A stretch of 64,000 bases of DNA, taken from NCBI RefSeq assembly GCF_002127325.2, contig NC_035441.2, positions 154,595,122 through 154,659,121 of the forward strand, in the 5' to 3' direction. The position numbers and the translations under genes are program-made. The notes below the pieces were generated by a model. It searched no databases, was not told where the DNA came from, and worked only from the letters and a program-made list of their open reading frames with translations. The stretch is from Helianthus annuus. Lineage: Eukaryota; Streptophyta; Magnoliopsida; Asterales; Asteraceae. Below, piece by piece: positions 22,601 to 34,348 of this stretch. Within the stretch, counting starts at the first letter, position 1, and each line of letters starts with the position of its first letter.

Positions 22601-24273
22601 GGTCAAGGTTCGTTATCAAAACCGATAATGTTGCCACTAGCTATTTCCAAACCCAAAAGAAATTAAGTCCCAAGCAAGCTAGGTGGCAAGACTTCCTTGC
22701 TGAATTTGACTATGTCTTGGAGTACAAGCCCGGGAAAGCGAATGTTGTGGCTGATGCACTAAGTCGCAAAGCCGAGCTTGCTGCCATTACACGCCCAACA
22801 TTTGATATCCAAGACCAAATCAAGGAAGGCCTTAATCAAGATCCATTTGCCAAACATCTTGTCGCCTTAGCCCGAGATGGAAAGACGACACGGTTTTGGT
22901 TAAAAGGGGATCTTTTGTTCACCAAAGGAGACCGGCTCTATGTACCAAGATGGGGCAATCTCAGGCGATCGGTGATGAAGGAATGCCATGATTCTAAGTG
23001 GGCTGGTCACCCAGGCATTAAACGCACGTTAGCACTGATCGGAGGCACGTTTTATTGGCCACGTATGGCAGACGATGTTGAAGCATACGTGCATACTTGC
23101 TTAGTTTGCCAGCAAGACAAGATCGAGCAACGCCAACCAGGAGGTTTGTTAGAGCCCTTACCAATCCCAAATGGCCCTTGGGAAAGCATTTCAATGGATT
23201 TCATCACTTGCTTGCCAAAGTCAGAAGGATCGGGGAGCATTATTGTGGTGGTCGATAGATTTTCCAAGTATGGAACGTTCATTCCAGCACCCGCCGATGT
23301 TACAGCAGCGGAGACTGCGAGACTTTTCTTTAAGCACGTGGTGAAGTATTGGGGCATACCGCAAACCATTGTCAGTGATCGAGATCCTCGCTTCACGGGG
23401 CGTTTTTGGTCCGAGTTATTTAAGATTATGGGGACAGAACTCAACTTCTCAACCAGCTTTCATCCCCAAACCGATGGGCAAACAGAGCGGGTCAATGCAT
23501 TGCTCGAGTTATACCTCCGACACTATGTAAGTGCTAATCAACGAGACTGGGCTAAACTTTTAGATGTTGCACAGTTTTCTTACAACATGCAGCGGAGCGA
23601 AGCAACGGGAAAAAGCCCTTTCGAGATCATAACGGGACGTCAACCATTGACCCCAAATGCCTTAGCCGCATCTTATGATGGTAATAGCCCAGCTGCTTTT
23701 AAGAGTCTAAAGGAATGGCACGAACAGGCAGACTTGGCTCGTACTTCCCTTGACAAGGCGGCTAAGAGAATGAAGAAATGGGCGGATGATAAAAGGCGAC
23801 ATGTGGAGTTCCAAGTCGGTGACCAAGTCATGGTGAAACTTTTGCCACAACAATTCAAGTCACTAAGGGGCGTACACAAGGGACTCGTAAGAAAGTATGA
23901 AGGACCCTTTCCAGTAGTTGCTCGAGTTGGCAAAGTATCATACCGACTACAATTACCGCCCAAGTTAAAGATTCATCCTGTCTTCCATGTGAGTTATCTC
24001 AAGCCTTATCATGCTGACGAGGAAGACTTAAATCGAGGAGTATCCAAGCGGGCACCAACGGCTGTGGTAACATCATTCGATCGAGAGGTTGCTGAGATCG
24101 TATCCGACCGCACCATCCGACGACGAGGAGTGCCAAGCTACAAGGAGTACTTGATCAAGTGGAAGAACTTACCAGATAGTGAAGCAAGCTGGGAAACAGA
24201 AGATTCACTATGGCAGTTCAGAGACGAGATCAAGAAGTATCATGAAGGCTCGACGAGGACGTCGACAGATTAG
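19657..24273 (+). CDS. gag-pol: Gag-Pol polyprotein with chromodomain
   Basis: 1538 codons in one uninterrupted frame; first ATG 18 nt after the primer site. Order of domains: coiled-coil-like N-terminus (about 40-125), Gag core (about 150-320), zinc knuckle [15 protein letters not shown] (about 366-380), aspartic protease with DTGAS (about 441), reverse transcriptase with YLDD (about 777), RNase H with TDAS (about 926), integrase with HHCC zinc site (about 1110-1150) and DDE triad in FITCLP/SDRDPR/TERVN contexts (about 1178, 1238, 1274), and a C-terminal chromodomain (about 1475-1530). Chromodomains bind modified histone tails and steer integration, which defines chromoviruses. The Pol catalytic residues I can read are all present, with no stop or frameshift. 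Clade (Reina, Galadriel or similar) cannot be fixed by eye. Confidence 0.95.
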   Translation: MADTGNKGVGINIAVDETRGRDDTPHGGKKHRGASKDKTLEKRVAELETAMTGLGAQVDGALQRLDEIDTSFSDLRDGLKAAMELFQAEFQAKVNEAIKEATDKAIYKLRKDMDDLSMDMHRSLLGLETKVNDCSRVVASTGSSFVSITPRIEVPKPTPFIGKREARAVDDFLWEMERYFEGVNVIDDATKIKTVTLYLKDTAGLWWRRKHAEIEKGTCILNTWADFIREIKKQFYPENAENEAKSRLRKLKQTGTIKDYIKEFTTLVLEIPDMSDKDSLFYFLDGLQAWAKTELERRGVQDLSSAIAIAEGLTDYSRRESRNKDRKSSHEKGGGEKSAQNKESTTRKSPPQWKARDKKPSTKENKCFICDGPHYARECPKRASLHAMIAQAEGGHEEEDVCMGSMQILTAIKAMVETRPSPNKGLQYVQANILGNQVRALVDTGASHNFMSIEEARRLGVKFSKGAGAMKTVNTNAKPIHGEAKDVQIRIGEWAGLINFSIVEMDDFKVVLGMEFFDKVRAFPMPFVNSLCILDEGKTCMVRTERGSKNGSKTLSAIQFKKGYNKKEPCYLAVAKVDEEKPKEAVPMEIEKVLEEFKDVMPTELPKKLPPRREVDHEIELEPGSKPPSKAPYRMPPPELEELRKQLKELLDAGYIRPSKAPYGAPVLFQKKKDGSLRMCIDYRALNKITVKNKYPIPLIADLFDQLGNARYFSKLDLRSGYYQVRIAQGDEAKTTCITRYGSYEFLVMPFGLTNAPATFCTLMNKLFHPFLDKFVVVYLDDIVVYSRTLKEHVEHLRQVFQVLRENELYVKLEKCSFAQEEVEFLGHKIKEGRLMMDDAKVKAIQAWEPPTKVPELRSFLGLVNYYRRFIRGYSAKAAPLTDLLKKNKAWDWDHRCQAAFEGLKEAVMSEPVLALPDVSKPFELHTDASDFAIGGVLIQEGHPIAFESRKLNDTEKKYTVQEKEMTAVVHCLRTWRHYLLGSRFVIKTDNVATSYFQTQKKLSPKQARWQDFLAEFDYVLEYKPGKANVVADALSRKAELAAITRPTFDIQDQIKEGLNQDPFAKHLVALARDGKTTRFWLKGDLLFTKGDRLYVPRWGNLRRSVMKECHDSKWAGHPGIKRTLALIGGTFYWPRMADDVEAYVHTCLVCQQDKIEQRQPGGLLEPLPIPNGPWESISMDFITCLPKSEGSGSIIVVVDRFSKYGTFIPAPADVTAAETARLFFKHVVKYWGIPQTIVSDRDPRFTGRFWSELFKIMGTELNFSTSFHPQTDGQTERVNALLELYLRHYVSANQRDWAKLLDVAQFSYNMQRSEATGKSPFEIITGRQPLTPNALAASYDGNSPAAFKSLKEWHEQADLARTSLDKAAKRMKKWADDKRRHVEFQVGDQVMVKLLPQQFKSLRGVHKGLVRKYEGPFPVVARVGKVSYRLQLPPKLKIHPVFHVSYLKPYHADEEDLNRGVSKRAPTAVVTSFDREVAEIVSDRTIRRRGVPSYKEYLIKWKNLPDSEASWETEDSLWQFRDEIKKYHEGSTRTSTD

Positions 24274-24284
24274 GTGGGGGAGAA

Positions 24285-24769
24285 TGTCACAGCCCGCCAA
24301 AATTCAGATCATAACTCTCGGGATTCCGGAATTTTCTACCAGCTTCTAGGGTCTTCTATGGCAGATTTTTACTTAGAAAATTCTGGATTCAAGGCTCAAA
24401 AATATCATCAAAGACTAGAGACTTCTTAGGAAAATATCTTGGATATTTTCCTTAATCTTTCTAGATTAGTCTTAAGTAAATATCTTAGATATTTGTATAT
24501 TTTATTCATAGAAAACTCTAGATTAGGAATAATCTAGATACTTAGCCACAAGTATAAATAGGTGATGTTGGCTCATTTGTAAATCACCTTCCAAAGTTGT
24601 AATCAAGCATCCTTTGTAAAGAGTTCTCAAGCAATACAAGTGTTCCTTTCATTCACAATCTTTGTTCCCTTTGTTCAAGTCATTGAATCGAGTTGCAAGA
24701 AGGTGTCAAGGCTGATCTTAGCACGGTGACTAAGAGCCGCACGTGGGTTGAAGGACTAACTCCGTGACA
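24285..24769 (+). repeat. 3' LTR of the chromovirus
   Basis: 485 bp, same sequence as the 5' LTR. Followed by acgcgctcaaatc, which continues the interrupted host segment. Confidence 0.95.
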
Positions 24770-25240
24770 ACGCGCTCAAATCAGCTATATCAACATGAAA
24801 ATATCTTTTCTAACATTTTTTCATAAATTAAACTCAGAGAATAAAACTTCCATTTAACTCTCGACACCTTCATTGATCACCTGATGCTTCTCAACACCAC
24901 ATCAAACCTCAAATGGTTACGGGTAGGATATACCAATTGGCCTAAGATTATTATTAGTAATATAACAACTATGAAAGTTTGTTAACAGTAGTTTTAGGTG
25001 GTTAAGTTCACTTTACTTTCTTTCCTTCTTTTTTTTTCTAAATATTTTTTTTACCATGAATTCATATATAATATAAATATGAATGATAAGAAAATTGTAC
25101 GATTCTCAAATGATTGTCTGATGAATATCTTTTTTGTTCTCATCAATGAAGAATTTCTTTTCACAAGTTCATCTTCACGGTGTTTTTAAACTATTTTTTT
25201 AGTAAATATTGTATTTTAAGAAATATGTGTATGTATGTAT

Positions 25241-26021
25241 AAAGTTATTTCGCAGGGGCGTCATCAGAGAACAAGGCAGAAGACCAGCACTGAGAAAGTT
25301 AATCCTGAACAAAACTATTACGGAGGTGGAGGAAGTTAAAAGATTAATTGCTAAAGGTCGTAAACTTGAACGGAACGCGGCGCCAAAACAGAACGCAGCG
25401 CCGGTACAGAATGAGAATGAGCCATAGTTGCTGCATGCTGAAATTCAAAAAGAAAAAAATATGAACGATTAGCTAACTAGTTTAACGGATGTGTGAAAAA
25501 TAAAAAAGCATCTAAAGTTTATATAAAGTTATTTCGTAGGGGCGTCATCAGAGAACAAGCCAGAAGACCAGCACTGAGAAAGTTAATCCTGAACAAAACT
25601 ATTACGGAGGAGGAGGGAGTTAAAAGATTAATTGCTAAAGGTCGTAAACTTGAACGGAACGCGGCGCCGGAACAGAACGCAGCACCGGTACAGAATGAGA
25701 ATGAGCCATAGTTGTTGCATGCTGAAATTCAAGAAGAAAAAAAAACAGGAACGATTAGCTAACTAGTTTAACGGATGTGTGAAAAATAAAAAAGCATCTA
25801 AAGTTTATATAAAGTTATTTCGTAGGGGCGTCATCAGAGAACAAGGCAGAAGACCAGCACTGAGAAAGTTAATCCTGAACAAAACTATTACGGAGGAGGA
25901 AGTTAAAAGATTAATTGCTAAAGGTCGTAAACTTGAACGGAACGCGGCGCCAGAACAGAACGCAGCGCCGGTACAGAATGAGAATGAGGGACCTGATTTC
26001 AACCAGAAAACCTGGCGCTGA
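25241..26021 (+). repeat. Triplicated coding-like unit, unknown peptide
   Basis: Three head-to-tail copies each open a plus-strand frame reading [18 protein letters not shown] and then [16 protein letters not shown]. Each begins after a pyrimidine-rich ttatttcgcag/ttatttcgtag that resembles a 3' splice site. Copies 1 and 2 end NENEP-stop because they run into 24 bp derived from a FURRY exon start (agccatagttgctgcatgct); copy 3 continues to a further stop at 26021. I do not recognise the peptide. It is rich in Arg, Lys and Glu and probably helical. Confidence 0.55.
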
Positions 26022-26033
26022 TACAGAACGTGG

Positions 26034-26398
26034 GCGTGCCTCCTGAAAATGCTTATCCAAAGGCAACCCTGAGAGGTTGCCTTAAAACCATGAAGGCGAC
26101 AATAGTGGAACTTGAGCAACGGGTATCGACCCTCGCGCAGGTCCAAGAAGTAGCCATCGCTGCCTTGCTAGGTAAAGGTAAGGAATAAAGTGTGTTGGCC
26201 GGTGCATTCAATTTTTGAAAAGTCTGAAAGATATAGTGTCTGAAGCATAAATCTGATACAGAAAATGTAATGTGAGTTGATAGTTGTTTGTACGTTTGTG
26301 TAACGTGAGTCGATAGTTGTGTGTACGTTTGTGTAACGTGAGTCGATAGTTGTTGTAGAAAGTGTAACCAATGTATTGTAAGCGTCATTTTCAATAAA
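26034..26398 (+). pseudogene. Downstream part of the unknown unit, with a poly(A)-type signal (duplicate copy)
   Basis: A frame running [17 protein letters not shown] and then LEQRVSTLAQVQEVA ends at a stop at 26186-26188. It is offset by one frame from the unit at 25811-26021. About 205 bp later comes aataaa (26393-26398). Direct repeats of cgtttgtgtaacgtgagtcg lie between. The same frame offset occurs in the other copy (35640-36024), so it predates the duplication or the true splicing differs from this reading. Confidence 0.45.
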
Positions 26399-26552
26399 TC
26401 TTCTTTAAGTCACATTCAAAGATCAACCATCGCTCTTAATATTTTGTGCTTGTCCCGTAAAATAAGACCAAACTATGTCATCTGATAACGGATGTGTGAA
26501 AAATAAAAATAAAAATGCATCTAAAGTTTATATAAAGTTGATGGCTCACAAC

Positions 26553-26768
26553 ATGTGGTTCAGAACCAGATTTTAGAGAAGGAAAGATAAGACGGAATAG
26601 ATCGCGTGTTGTTGCCGCACTAGCTCCTTCTCTTCCAGGTGGACATGAACAAGCAAACATAGCGTACATAAGCCATTGATCTAGTTTGTTGTCTGTGTCC
26701 TGAGATTGATGCGCTTTTCCCCCAATTCAACAGGCGTGATGTATGTAAGTCGCGTAATAACCTCCACC
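26553..26768 (-). pseudogene. Broken copy of a FURRY-like exon
   Basis: Nearly the same as the functional exon at 36178-36394, encoding ...[16 protein letters not shown]..., but a run of six C (plus strand) is five here (about 26719-26723), which shifts the reading frame. It has no neighbouring FURRY exons in order and lies beyond the stop codon of the real gene. A non-functional fragment carried by the duplication. Confidence 0.88.
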
Positions 26769-27047
26769 TTGACATATATAAAATACATATTCATATTTAC
26801 ACCACTTAGGTTTCAAAATAAAAACAAAAGGTAAAGGTAAAAAATTCTACAGTAAAATGTCATTTTAGTCCCCGAGGTTTGTTTGACTAGTTTTGTGACT
26901 TTCGTCCAAAGGTTTGTTTTTTCGCATCTGGATCCAAAAGGTTTGAAATCTTGTCATTTTCATCCGACTTATTAACTCCGTCCATATTTCTCCGTTAAGT
27001 CAGGGGTATTACCCTCTTTTTAGACATTTTTTTGTTAAACTAAAAAC

Positions 27048-27799
27048 ACTATCTTCCTCCTCCTTAAGAACAAGTAAATTCAACCTCAGATCTCTAGTTA
27101 TCTTGTAAGTTGTTTATACAAATTTTGCAACAAGGATGAGGTTTATTAGGATACGTAGAGCAAACCTTCAGTGGCCTCTTGTTGAACGGCACGCGTTCAA
27201 ATCAACTATCAACATGACATGTTTTTGAGCTTTAGAAAGGTGAGTATTATGTTAAGTTTAGTAATTTGTTTTCTAATATTAAAATTTTACTTATATAAAA
27301 GTATAAATAAATCAATAACTAAAACTTCATAAACAACTCTCTCATTCACTATGAAAATATTTTTTCTAACATTTTTTCATAGATTAAACTCAGAGAATAA
27401 AACCTCCATTTAACTCTCGACACCTTCATTGATCACCTTATGCTTCTCAACACCACATCAAACCTCACATGGTTACGGGGAGGATATACCGATTGGTCTA
27501 AGATTATTATTATTATTAGTAATATAACAATTACGAAAGTTTGTTAACAGTAGTTTTAGGTGGTTAAGTTCACTTTACTTTCTTTCCTTCTTTTTTTTTC
27601 TAAATATTTTTTTACCATGAATTCATATATAATATAAATATGAATGATAAGAAAATTGTACGATTCTCAAATGATTGTCTGATGAATATCTTTTTTGCTC
27701 TCATCAACGAAGAATTTCTTTTCACAAGTTCTTCTTCACAGTGTTTTTAAACTATTTTTTTAGTAAATATTGTATTTTAAGAAATATGTGTATGTATGG
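27048..27799. repeat. Duplicated segment, copy 2 (empty site)
   Basis: Uninterrupted homologue of 18996-19139/24770-25236. Where copy 1 carries the chromovirus, this copy reads ggcacgcgttcaaatc without interruption (about 27188-27203). It also has about 105 bp near 27212-27352 that copy 1 lacks. Confidence 0.85.
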
Positions 27800-27930
27800 T
27801 GTTGTGGATATGTTTTGTATTACTAATTCAATATTTTTACTTTAGTAAAAACATTGATGTTTCATTAAAGGTTTTTTTTCATAAAACTTAAATTTAACTA
27901 AATATTTTTATTTTTAATATAATAATATTG

Positions 27931-28258
27931 AGTTAATTACGTAGTTAGTCTCTTTGGTTTGCACAAAATAACATACTTAGGTACTAATAGTTTAAAATCA
28001 CCTTCTAGGGTATTAATTTTTCATTTTGTAACGTTTAGAGGTATTAACTTCTAGGGTATTAACATAGTTTGTCCTTGTGGTTTGCATAAAATAACATACT
28101 TAGGTACTAATAGAATGTGGTTTTAAACCTACAAATAACGTTAATACCTCCAAACGTTACAAAATAAAAAGTTAATACCCTAGAATGTGATTTTAAACTA
28201 TTAGTACTTAAGTATGTTACTTTATGCAAACTATAGGGACTAACTATGTAATTAACTC
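27931..28258. mobile_element. MITE, intact, GAGTTAA family
   Basis: 328 bp, ends gagttaattac and attaactc, with long inverted arms carrying ggtttgcacaaaataacata and its complement. Flanked by a perfect 9-bp duplication aataatatt (27922-27930 and 28259-28267). The 9-bp duplication points to Mutator-type mobilisation. The same family is split at 3750/17540. Confidence 0.92.
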
Positions 28259-28267
28259 AATAATATT

Positions 28268-29196
28268 TGAACATGTTTTAACAATTTAGATATCCAAATT
28301 TGCTATTAAAAAAGATGCTTTTTGATAGCAAGTGTATTAAAACTGTTTTTCATCCGCCGCAACGAGCAGGATTCAAACTAATGTCTAATACACAATAGAG
28401 ATTGTGATCGTTGCACACAAAATATTTATTCTCTTGTAGGCTATTTTTGGACGAAATAATCGTAATCAGTTTTTTTATAGTAATTTATTAAAAACTAATC
28501 ATGACATCATATTGATGAATATGAAGAAAAAGAAGATCATATTGATGAATATGAAGAAAAAGAAGATAAACTTCAACAAATTTTATATTTACTACATCTA
28601 CATTCTCAACATGCGGTAATAGTGTTTTTACCCCCACTTAAAAATAAATTCACGTTTTTATTCCCAGCTAAAAATTTCAATTTCCCCCTCATTCAAAATT
28701 ATGATTTTGCCCCGTTTAAATTTACAGTTTTGCCATTAGTTTTTTCCTCACAGCCAAGTTACGATTTTGCCCTCAACTTAAATTTATATTTTCTCCATCA
28801 TTTTTGTTTGTTTTCCTGGTTAAATTACAATTTACCCCCAGTGTAAAATTACAGTTATGCCGGCAGCTGCCTGACACTCCCCCATTGGTCCATTTAATTT
28901 ACGATTTTATCCATGAATTAAAATTTCTATTATGTTTTTCCCATCATTTTAGTTTTTTTAGTAAAACTATAAAAGTTTTTTGTTTTTATTGGCTAACTCC
29001 ATTTAATTTTTTTTCGTGTTAAGGAGTTGTCTAACACTCACTCAATAGTCCTGAAAAATTACAGTTTTGCCCTGGGCCGAAAATTACGGTCTTATCATCG
29101 TTTTAGTTTTTTTCCTAGCAAAATTAGAGTAATGTTTTTTAATTGATTGAGAATTATTCGGCCATCGTCCCGCAACGCGGACGGGGCGTCAACTAG
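28268..29196 (+). mobile_element. Intergenic DNA ending in a Helitron-like 3' terminus
   Basis: No gene. A 36-bp direct repeat (atcatattgatgaatatgaa) lies at 28507-28568. From about 28620 the sequence repeats words such as acagttttgcc and aatttacgattt. It ends with a hairpin (ccgtcc..cgcaacgcgg..acgggg type, about 29166-29186) and CTAG at 29193-29196 followed by T, the layout of Helitron 3' ends. The 5' end was not located. The 3' end lies only 132 bp from the FURRY-like stop codon. Confidence 0.5.
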
Positions 29197-29328
29197 TAAA
29201 CTAAATAAAGAAAAGGGCATATTACATGCTTATAAATTACTACCTCAAGTTCAATTATATACAACATTCACCCATAATACGATCCACTAATATACACACA
29301 CACACACAGAGCTAATATAAACTACGAT

Positions 29329-32300
29329 TTAAGGGTTACCAGAGGTGGTCACAAAAGGCACCAACCTTTTATAATCCCTTCTTCTTCCAAGGGCACAATT
29401 ATCGAGCACCCGACCGAGGATCAATCGCGTGTTCTGCAAAGCCAACTCTCTGGGCGAAACACCCGTCTCAGATGGGCTAGGTTGTGCAGTCAGCATAGAC
29501 CCTGGCCCGAACCCCAACCCCATGGCCTGTTGTAGCGGTCCACTGCGAGCCTTGAAAGATGATTGAGGAAACAGCACCTTATCTTCTGTCCCACTGAGAC
29601 CGTTCTCGTGTGATGCCTGATCATGATTGTGGGTCCCGGTCAACGAACTGCAGCTTTGTAGAAGCGCTTCGAGTACGCTAAGTGCCTCCCAACATAGAGT
29701 ACTTTCAACCAACTGGGAAACGATTGCGTACATATGCGGGCTTTGAGCAGCGTCCATGGGAGTATGCTGAAGCAATGCTTTCATTATTAAGAGAATAACC
29801 CGTTGATACTCCACGGGCCCGCGTTCTAGAAGCTTAAGCAGATGCCCGAATGCTAGTGCTGAGTGCTTCGGTAGCCATTCGTTGCATAATAACGGTGACA
29901 CGCAAGCAAGTAGGTTGTCTATCGTCTTGATTTCGCCTTGTGAATAGGCCATGAAAACCGTCGCTAATTCGTCTAATGACTTTGCACGACACCAAATCGC
30001 TAAATTTGTTGAAACGCCACATGCTTTTTGGTATTGGTGTAACAGAGGTGAAGCAGTACCGACAACAGCTTCTTGGTTTAGCTGTAAACAGAGCCACGGG
30101 AGCAAGCCGGTGATGTGCATTAAGAGTCTTGTTTCTGGGTCCCCGAATATCGAGTCACAAGAGTGGACCGTGATACGTGAGAGAACTTCGATTGACACAC
30201 CGTGACTCACGGTTGACATAAGTCCTTTAAGTACGAGTGGCTGTACCCCTTCGAAAACTGGAACTTTCCCACTGGATGGTGTGGTGGTACTGGTAGCAGT
30301 GGTTTGTGACTCCATTCTCTGGAAGTCGGTGTCGGAGACGCTATTATCGAGCTCGTCTCTAGGCATGCTGGAGAGGAGTACGTTTTCGGTGGTACGATCG
30401 CGGAACGATAAACGGTCAATGACCCGAGCGAACAGCTCGAGTACCTGGCAATAAACGTGAACGAAATCGGTGTGCATCATGGCTACACAACCCCAGAAAA
30501 GCTGGGGGTAGAGAATCACCTTCTCGGGCTCCATATTCTCCACCATTACTTGCAATGTCAAAAGAATTTCCATAACAAACCCTAAAACCGAAGGTACGGG
30601 ATTTGCTAGGCATCTATGGAGGCAGCGAAGAAGCGAGACACAAGCATCGTTAGTGACGCGGGGTCGTAACGCACGATAGATCTGGTGGGACCGACATGAC
30701 AGGTGTCTTGATGTGCACTCCATTGCCCATTTAAGCGCCTCAGCTCCCCAAGTCTCTCTGAGGTCACCTTGAAAGAAGATAGCATCCACCATGCTCTGCA
30801 CGAGGGCCGATAAAAGTGCCGCACTTGGGAGCTCGATTTTGACCAGTGTCGGGTCCTCGTTTTCCCACATCATGCTCCCTCTTTTCGACTGGACGTACTT
30901 TATTAAACTTACAACCTGTTGCTTGTTCTCGCCGTCACTATTTTCAACATCGTAAAGCTCCAGATGACGGCCAGCAAGAGAATACAACAAATTAACAAGC
31001 AAGTGTTGGCAGTGTTCCAATACGATGTCTTCCGAGCTATCCATCGAGACAAACGTGACGTGAAAAAGTAACGCTAAGTGCTCCCGGAAATCTTCATCAT
31101 TCTCGTAAGCAATTTCCGCTAGTAAAATCAACGCAATATCAGCATGGGTCAACGAATGCTGCTGATGCCCTTGTAAAGCCGAGTGAAGTTCTTTAGCGTT
31201 GACACCGTGGGCCCCGCCAGCAGGATGCAGACCGTCTATTTCGGAATTTGGAGTGTCAATAAGATAGTCACCACTGTCTCGAGATACATGTCGGCTTCTC
31301 ATACTTCCAGTCGAACTTCGGACCCCCATTAAAGGTCCAGACATGTTGACCAACGCTGGAATGAGTTGACCCGACCGCCCAGCAGTCACAGGAACCACGT
31401 TCATCTCGGGTGCCATTGGAGTCAATGGACCAGAAGCACTCCGCCCACCTACACCTGCAGTTCTCCAGCTTAAGCTTCCGCTTGTATTCCGTAACGGACC
31501 ATCAAGAGACCCACGAACCAGTAGCGGTGACATATGCGGCTGATTGTCTAAGACCGCTGCAGCCTGAGCCACTGCTGAACTCTGAGAAAACTCCAAAACA
31601 TAATTCCCATTGGCTTCACCTTTGTTAGCCGTTGGTCTGACTGGTTCCAAGCTATCTTCAAGCATACGTTGGGCCAATTGGTAAACCAAGTGGTCAATGG
31701 TCCCCTGAGGACATATCCGAGCTAGATATAAGCTAACCCGTTTAGCAACAGAAAAATACGTAGCAAACGCGCCACTTATTTCAGCAGATGCATTCGAATC
31801 ACAATCTTCAATTCCTTTAGTGATTAAAAAATCCAAAACTGGCCGTATATTTTTTGGCTTACTAGCAATAGTACTCCAAAGCTTCTCAATTTCATCAGGA
31901 AACTGATCACCGTGCCTCCACGTTACGTAATAAAGACTCTTTAACAACCGTTCACTCCAACCCGAGTCTTTAAGCTTCCAGAAATTAAGATTCTCGATCC
32001 ACGGAGCCATGCATGTTAGAACCTGATGTTGCGCGATTATATCAACTGCGTCGAGTTGCCTCTGCATGATTTCCTCGCAAAGAAGCTGGCTTAGCTCGGG
32101 ATGATCTTTTGCAAGTTTGCAAGACAATTTGTACTGGAATTGTTGGTAAGAGTCCGGCAGGTTGCCAACAACTGCCGCCCGATAACTCCCCGACCCCTCT
32201 ATTTTATCTTCGGCCCATTCCCGGACTGACAACGTTTCGAGCATCTGTAGTGCATCGTCACGAATCTGTCTAGATGGGTCCACCACTTTGTAGAGGATTA

Positions 32301-34263
32301 GACTTAGAAGTCTTTGGATTTCACATTTAGGTATCTCTTGGCGCATGTAAACTTCCGCTAATACACTGAAGTAACCATCCGCTATCGCAGCATCAGAATA
32401 GTAGCACTGTAAGACAAAAAAAGAAGTGACAGTTGGTAAAAAAATATTAACCAAGTAAAGCCATACATCTTATGAATATGGCACAAGATGTTTGACCTGG
32501 TCAATGCAAGCAGGGAACAAGTCTAGATTAGTAAGAAGGAGATTTTTTAAAGCCATTTTAGCGAGGGAAACGCGAAGGTGACCACCGCGGTTCCTATCAC
32601 GTCCAGCGGCTACTCGACCACCTTCTCCTGTGTATTTATTAGTATAAGATGGGGTTCGAGGGTCAACGGGTGAATAACCGAAAGGGGCCCGTGGTGTGGG
32701 CTCAATGAAGAGGCTATTGATCCAGGATATAACACGCCCGCTCATTTTTCTTGCATTGTCGTCAAAACACGGCCCGTATAACAACGAAGCCATAGCGTTC
32801 ATGGAAGCCCACTGAATGGCCTCAACTTGTTCAGTCACTTCTTTATCGAATGAAATTTTGTCGATGGAATCTTTTGATCGGGAGTGTTGACTCGACTTAT
32901 AACGCTCGAGTTCACGTCGGTAATCACTTGAACTGTCTTGACTCCATGTGCTACCAGATTCGTCACACCACGAGAGAAGAAGATCAAACAACCGTTTTCT
33001 GGTTTTGTAATCGAATTTCTCGGATTTCGACTCCACAAACTCGGGTGCCAGTGATCTTAGTACACATGCAAGTGAATAACGAAGGGGTTGCATTTCTTGA
33101 AAATTTTCAGGAGGTGAACTTGAAATTAATCGTGTAGTTTCCTCAATATACTTCAAATAGTGAAGACGGAAAACCGGCTTACGGCCTAGCATGCCAGGCC
33201 AAATATTCTCAGCAACGGTTCTATATATATTCGCAATGCGAATTCGGAGTTCTTCACGGCGAGGCTTTTGACTCTGCATCAACACATATAGGATATTAGT
33301 TATATATATACACACACAACCCACCACCACCCAAAAACCTAAACTCCCACCCCAAACAACCCCCCCCCCCCCCCAAACCCCCAAATCAAGCCTTGGACGT
33401 AAGGTGCATAACTCTTGGCAAAAAGGCCAATTAGTGCATGCACCCTCTTGTCTTTCGGCTATCAACGCCACTACATGATGCATGATTTTAACATTATTTT
33501 CATGAAATTAGTAAAATAACGTTAAAATTAGTGCAATTTCACTTTTACCCAAAAACCTAAAAAAAACCAACCCCCCCCCCCCACCCCCACAAATGACAAC
33601 TAAAAAAAAACTAAACCCCCAACCCAAACTAAATGTTAAAAACTAAACCCCAAAACTAAATGCGAAAAAAAATTATTTTTTAAAACAAAATTACATTTAA
33701 ATTGCGAATTTTTTTAATAAAAAAATATATTAATAAACGTTGCGATTTTAATGGAAAATTAAAAAAAATATATATATGTTAAGAAAAAAATCAAATTCGC
33801 ACGCTATGTTTAAAAAAATGAAAATCGCATGTTAAGAAAAAATGAAAATTGCATGTTCAAAACAAAATGAAAATCGCATGTTTATAAAAAAACAAACTTC
33901 GCATGTTAGTAAAAAAACAAAATTCGCATGATGTTAAAAAATACCAAAATCGCATGTTATAAACCAATTTTCGCATGTTGATACTGAATCTCATACGCTT
34001 TGTATGTTAAGCCCATATTGTACAATAACCGGTCTCTAATATATATAGGGGTTAGTTAACGTACAATTGGCCTTAACGTATGATGTGTACGCGATTTGCA
34101 TTCCGCATGTTATACAAACATAAAGCCGCATGTTATATACAAACTCGGAAAGTTACACGAACTCGGAATGTTTACAACGTGCGGACTCACAAACTCACAA
34201 ACTCGGAAGGTTTACAACGTGCGGAATTCTAATCGCGTACGACAAGGCCTATTGTACAATACA

Positions 34264-34348
<85 letters not shown>

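Larger units (their letters stand above)
19140..24769 (+). mobile_element. Complete chromovirus-type Ty3/gypsy retrotransposon
   Basis: 5630 bp with 485-bp LTRs at 19140-19624 and 24285-24769 that I read as identical base for base. The 5' LTR is followed by a tRNA-iMet-type primer site TGGTATCAGAGC (19627-19638), then one long gag-pol frame, then a polypurine tract aggtgggggagaa (24272-24284). A 4-bp duplication acgc flanks it (19136-19139, 24770-24773). TATA box tataaata at 19408-19415. All parts for autonomous movement appear present. Identical LTRs mean a very recent insertion. Confidence 0.95.
18996..25236. repeat. Duplicated segment, copy 1, interrupted by a retrotransposon
   Basis: 18996-19139 plus 24770-25236 match 27048-27799 closely, including aagttgtttatacaaatt and gtacgattctcaaatgattg. 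Copy 1 is split by the Ty3 element at 19140-24769; copy 2 is not. No gene is evident in the segment. A 36-codon frame at 25080-25187 (starting MNDKKIVRFS) is open in both copies but has no recognised relative. Confidence 0.88.
25237..27050. repeat. Duplicate of a FURRY-like intron/exon segment
   Basis: This stretch copies about 35200-36680, part of the FURRY-like gene on the right, in the same orientation. It contains three tandem units of 284-286 bp (starting near 25241, 25525 and 25811), then the region up to a polyadenylation-like aataaa (26393-26398), a broken exon copy (26553-26768), and the left half of a MITE. Homology stops at aaaaacactat (27049), which in the original is the centre of the MITE hairpin. 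Beyond it the sequence changes to the second copy of the flanking segment. Confidence 0.88.

Noticed and set aside
26553..26768. Alternative exon of the FURRY-like gene
   Set aside because: It lies beyond the gene's stop codon on the 3' side, carries a one-base deletion, and has no flanking exons in order.
33274..33483. Upstream extension of the FURRY exon starting [12 protein letters not shown]
   Set aside because: A good acceptor lies at 33274 and the protein continues in frame from exon 35104-35223; the extension is repeat-derived intron.
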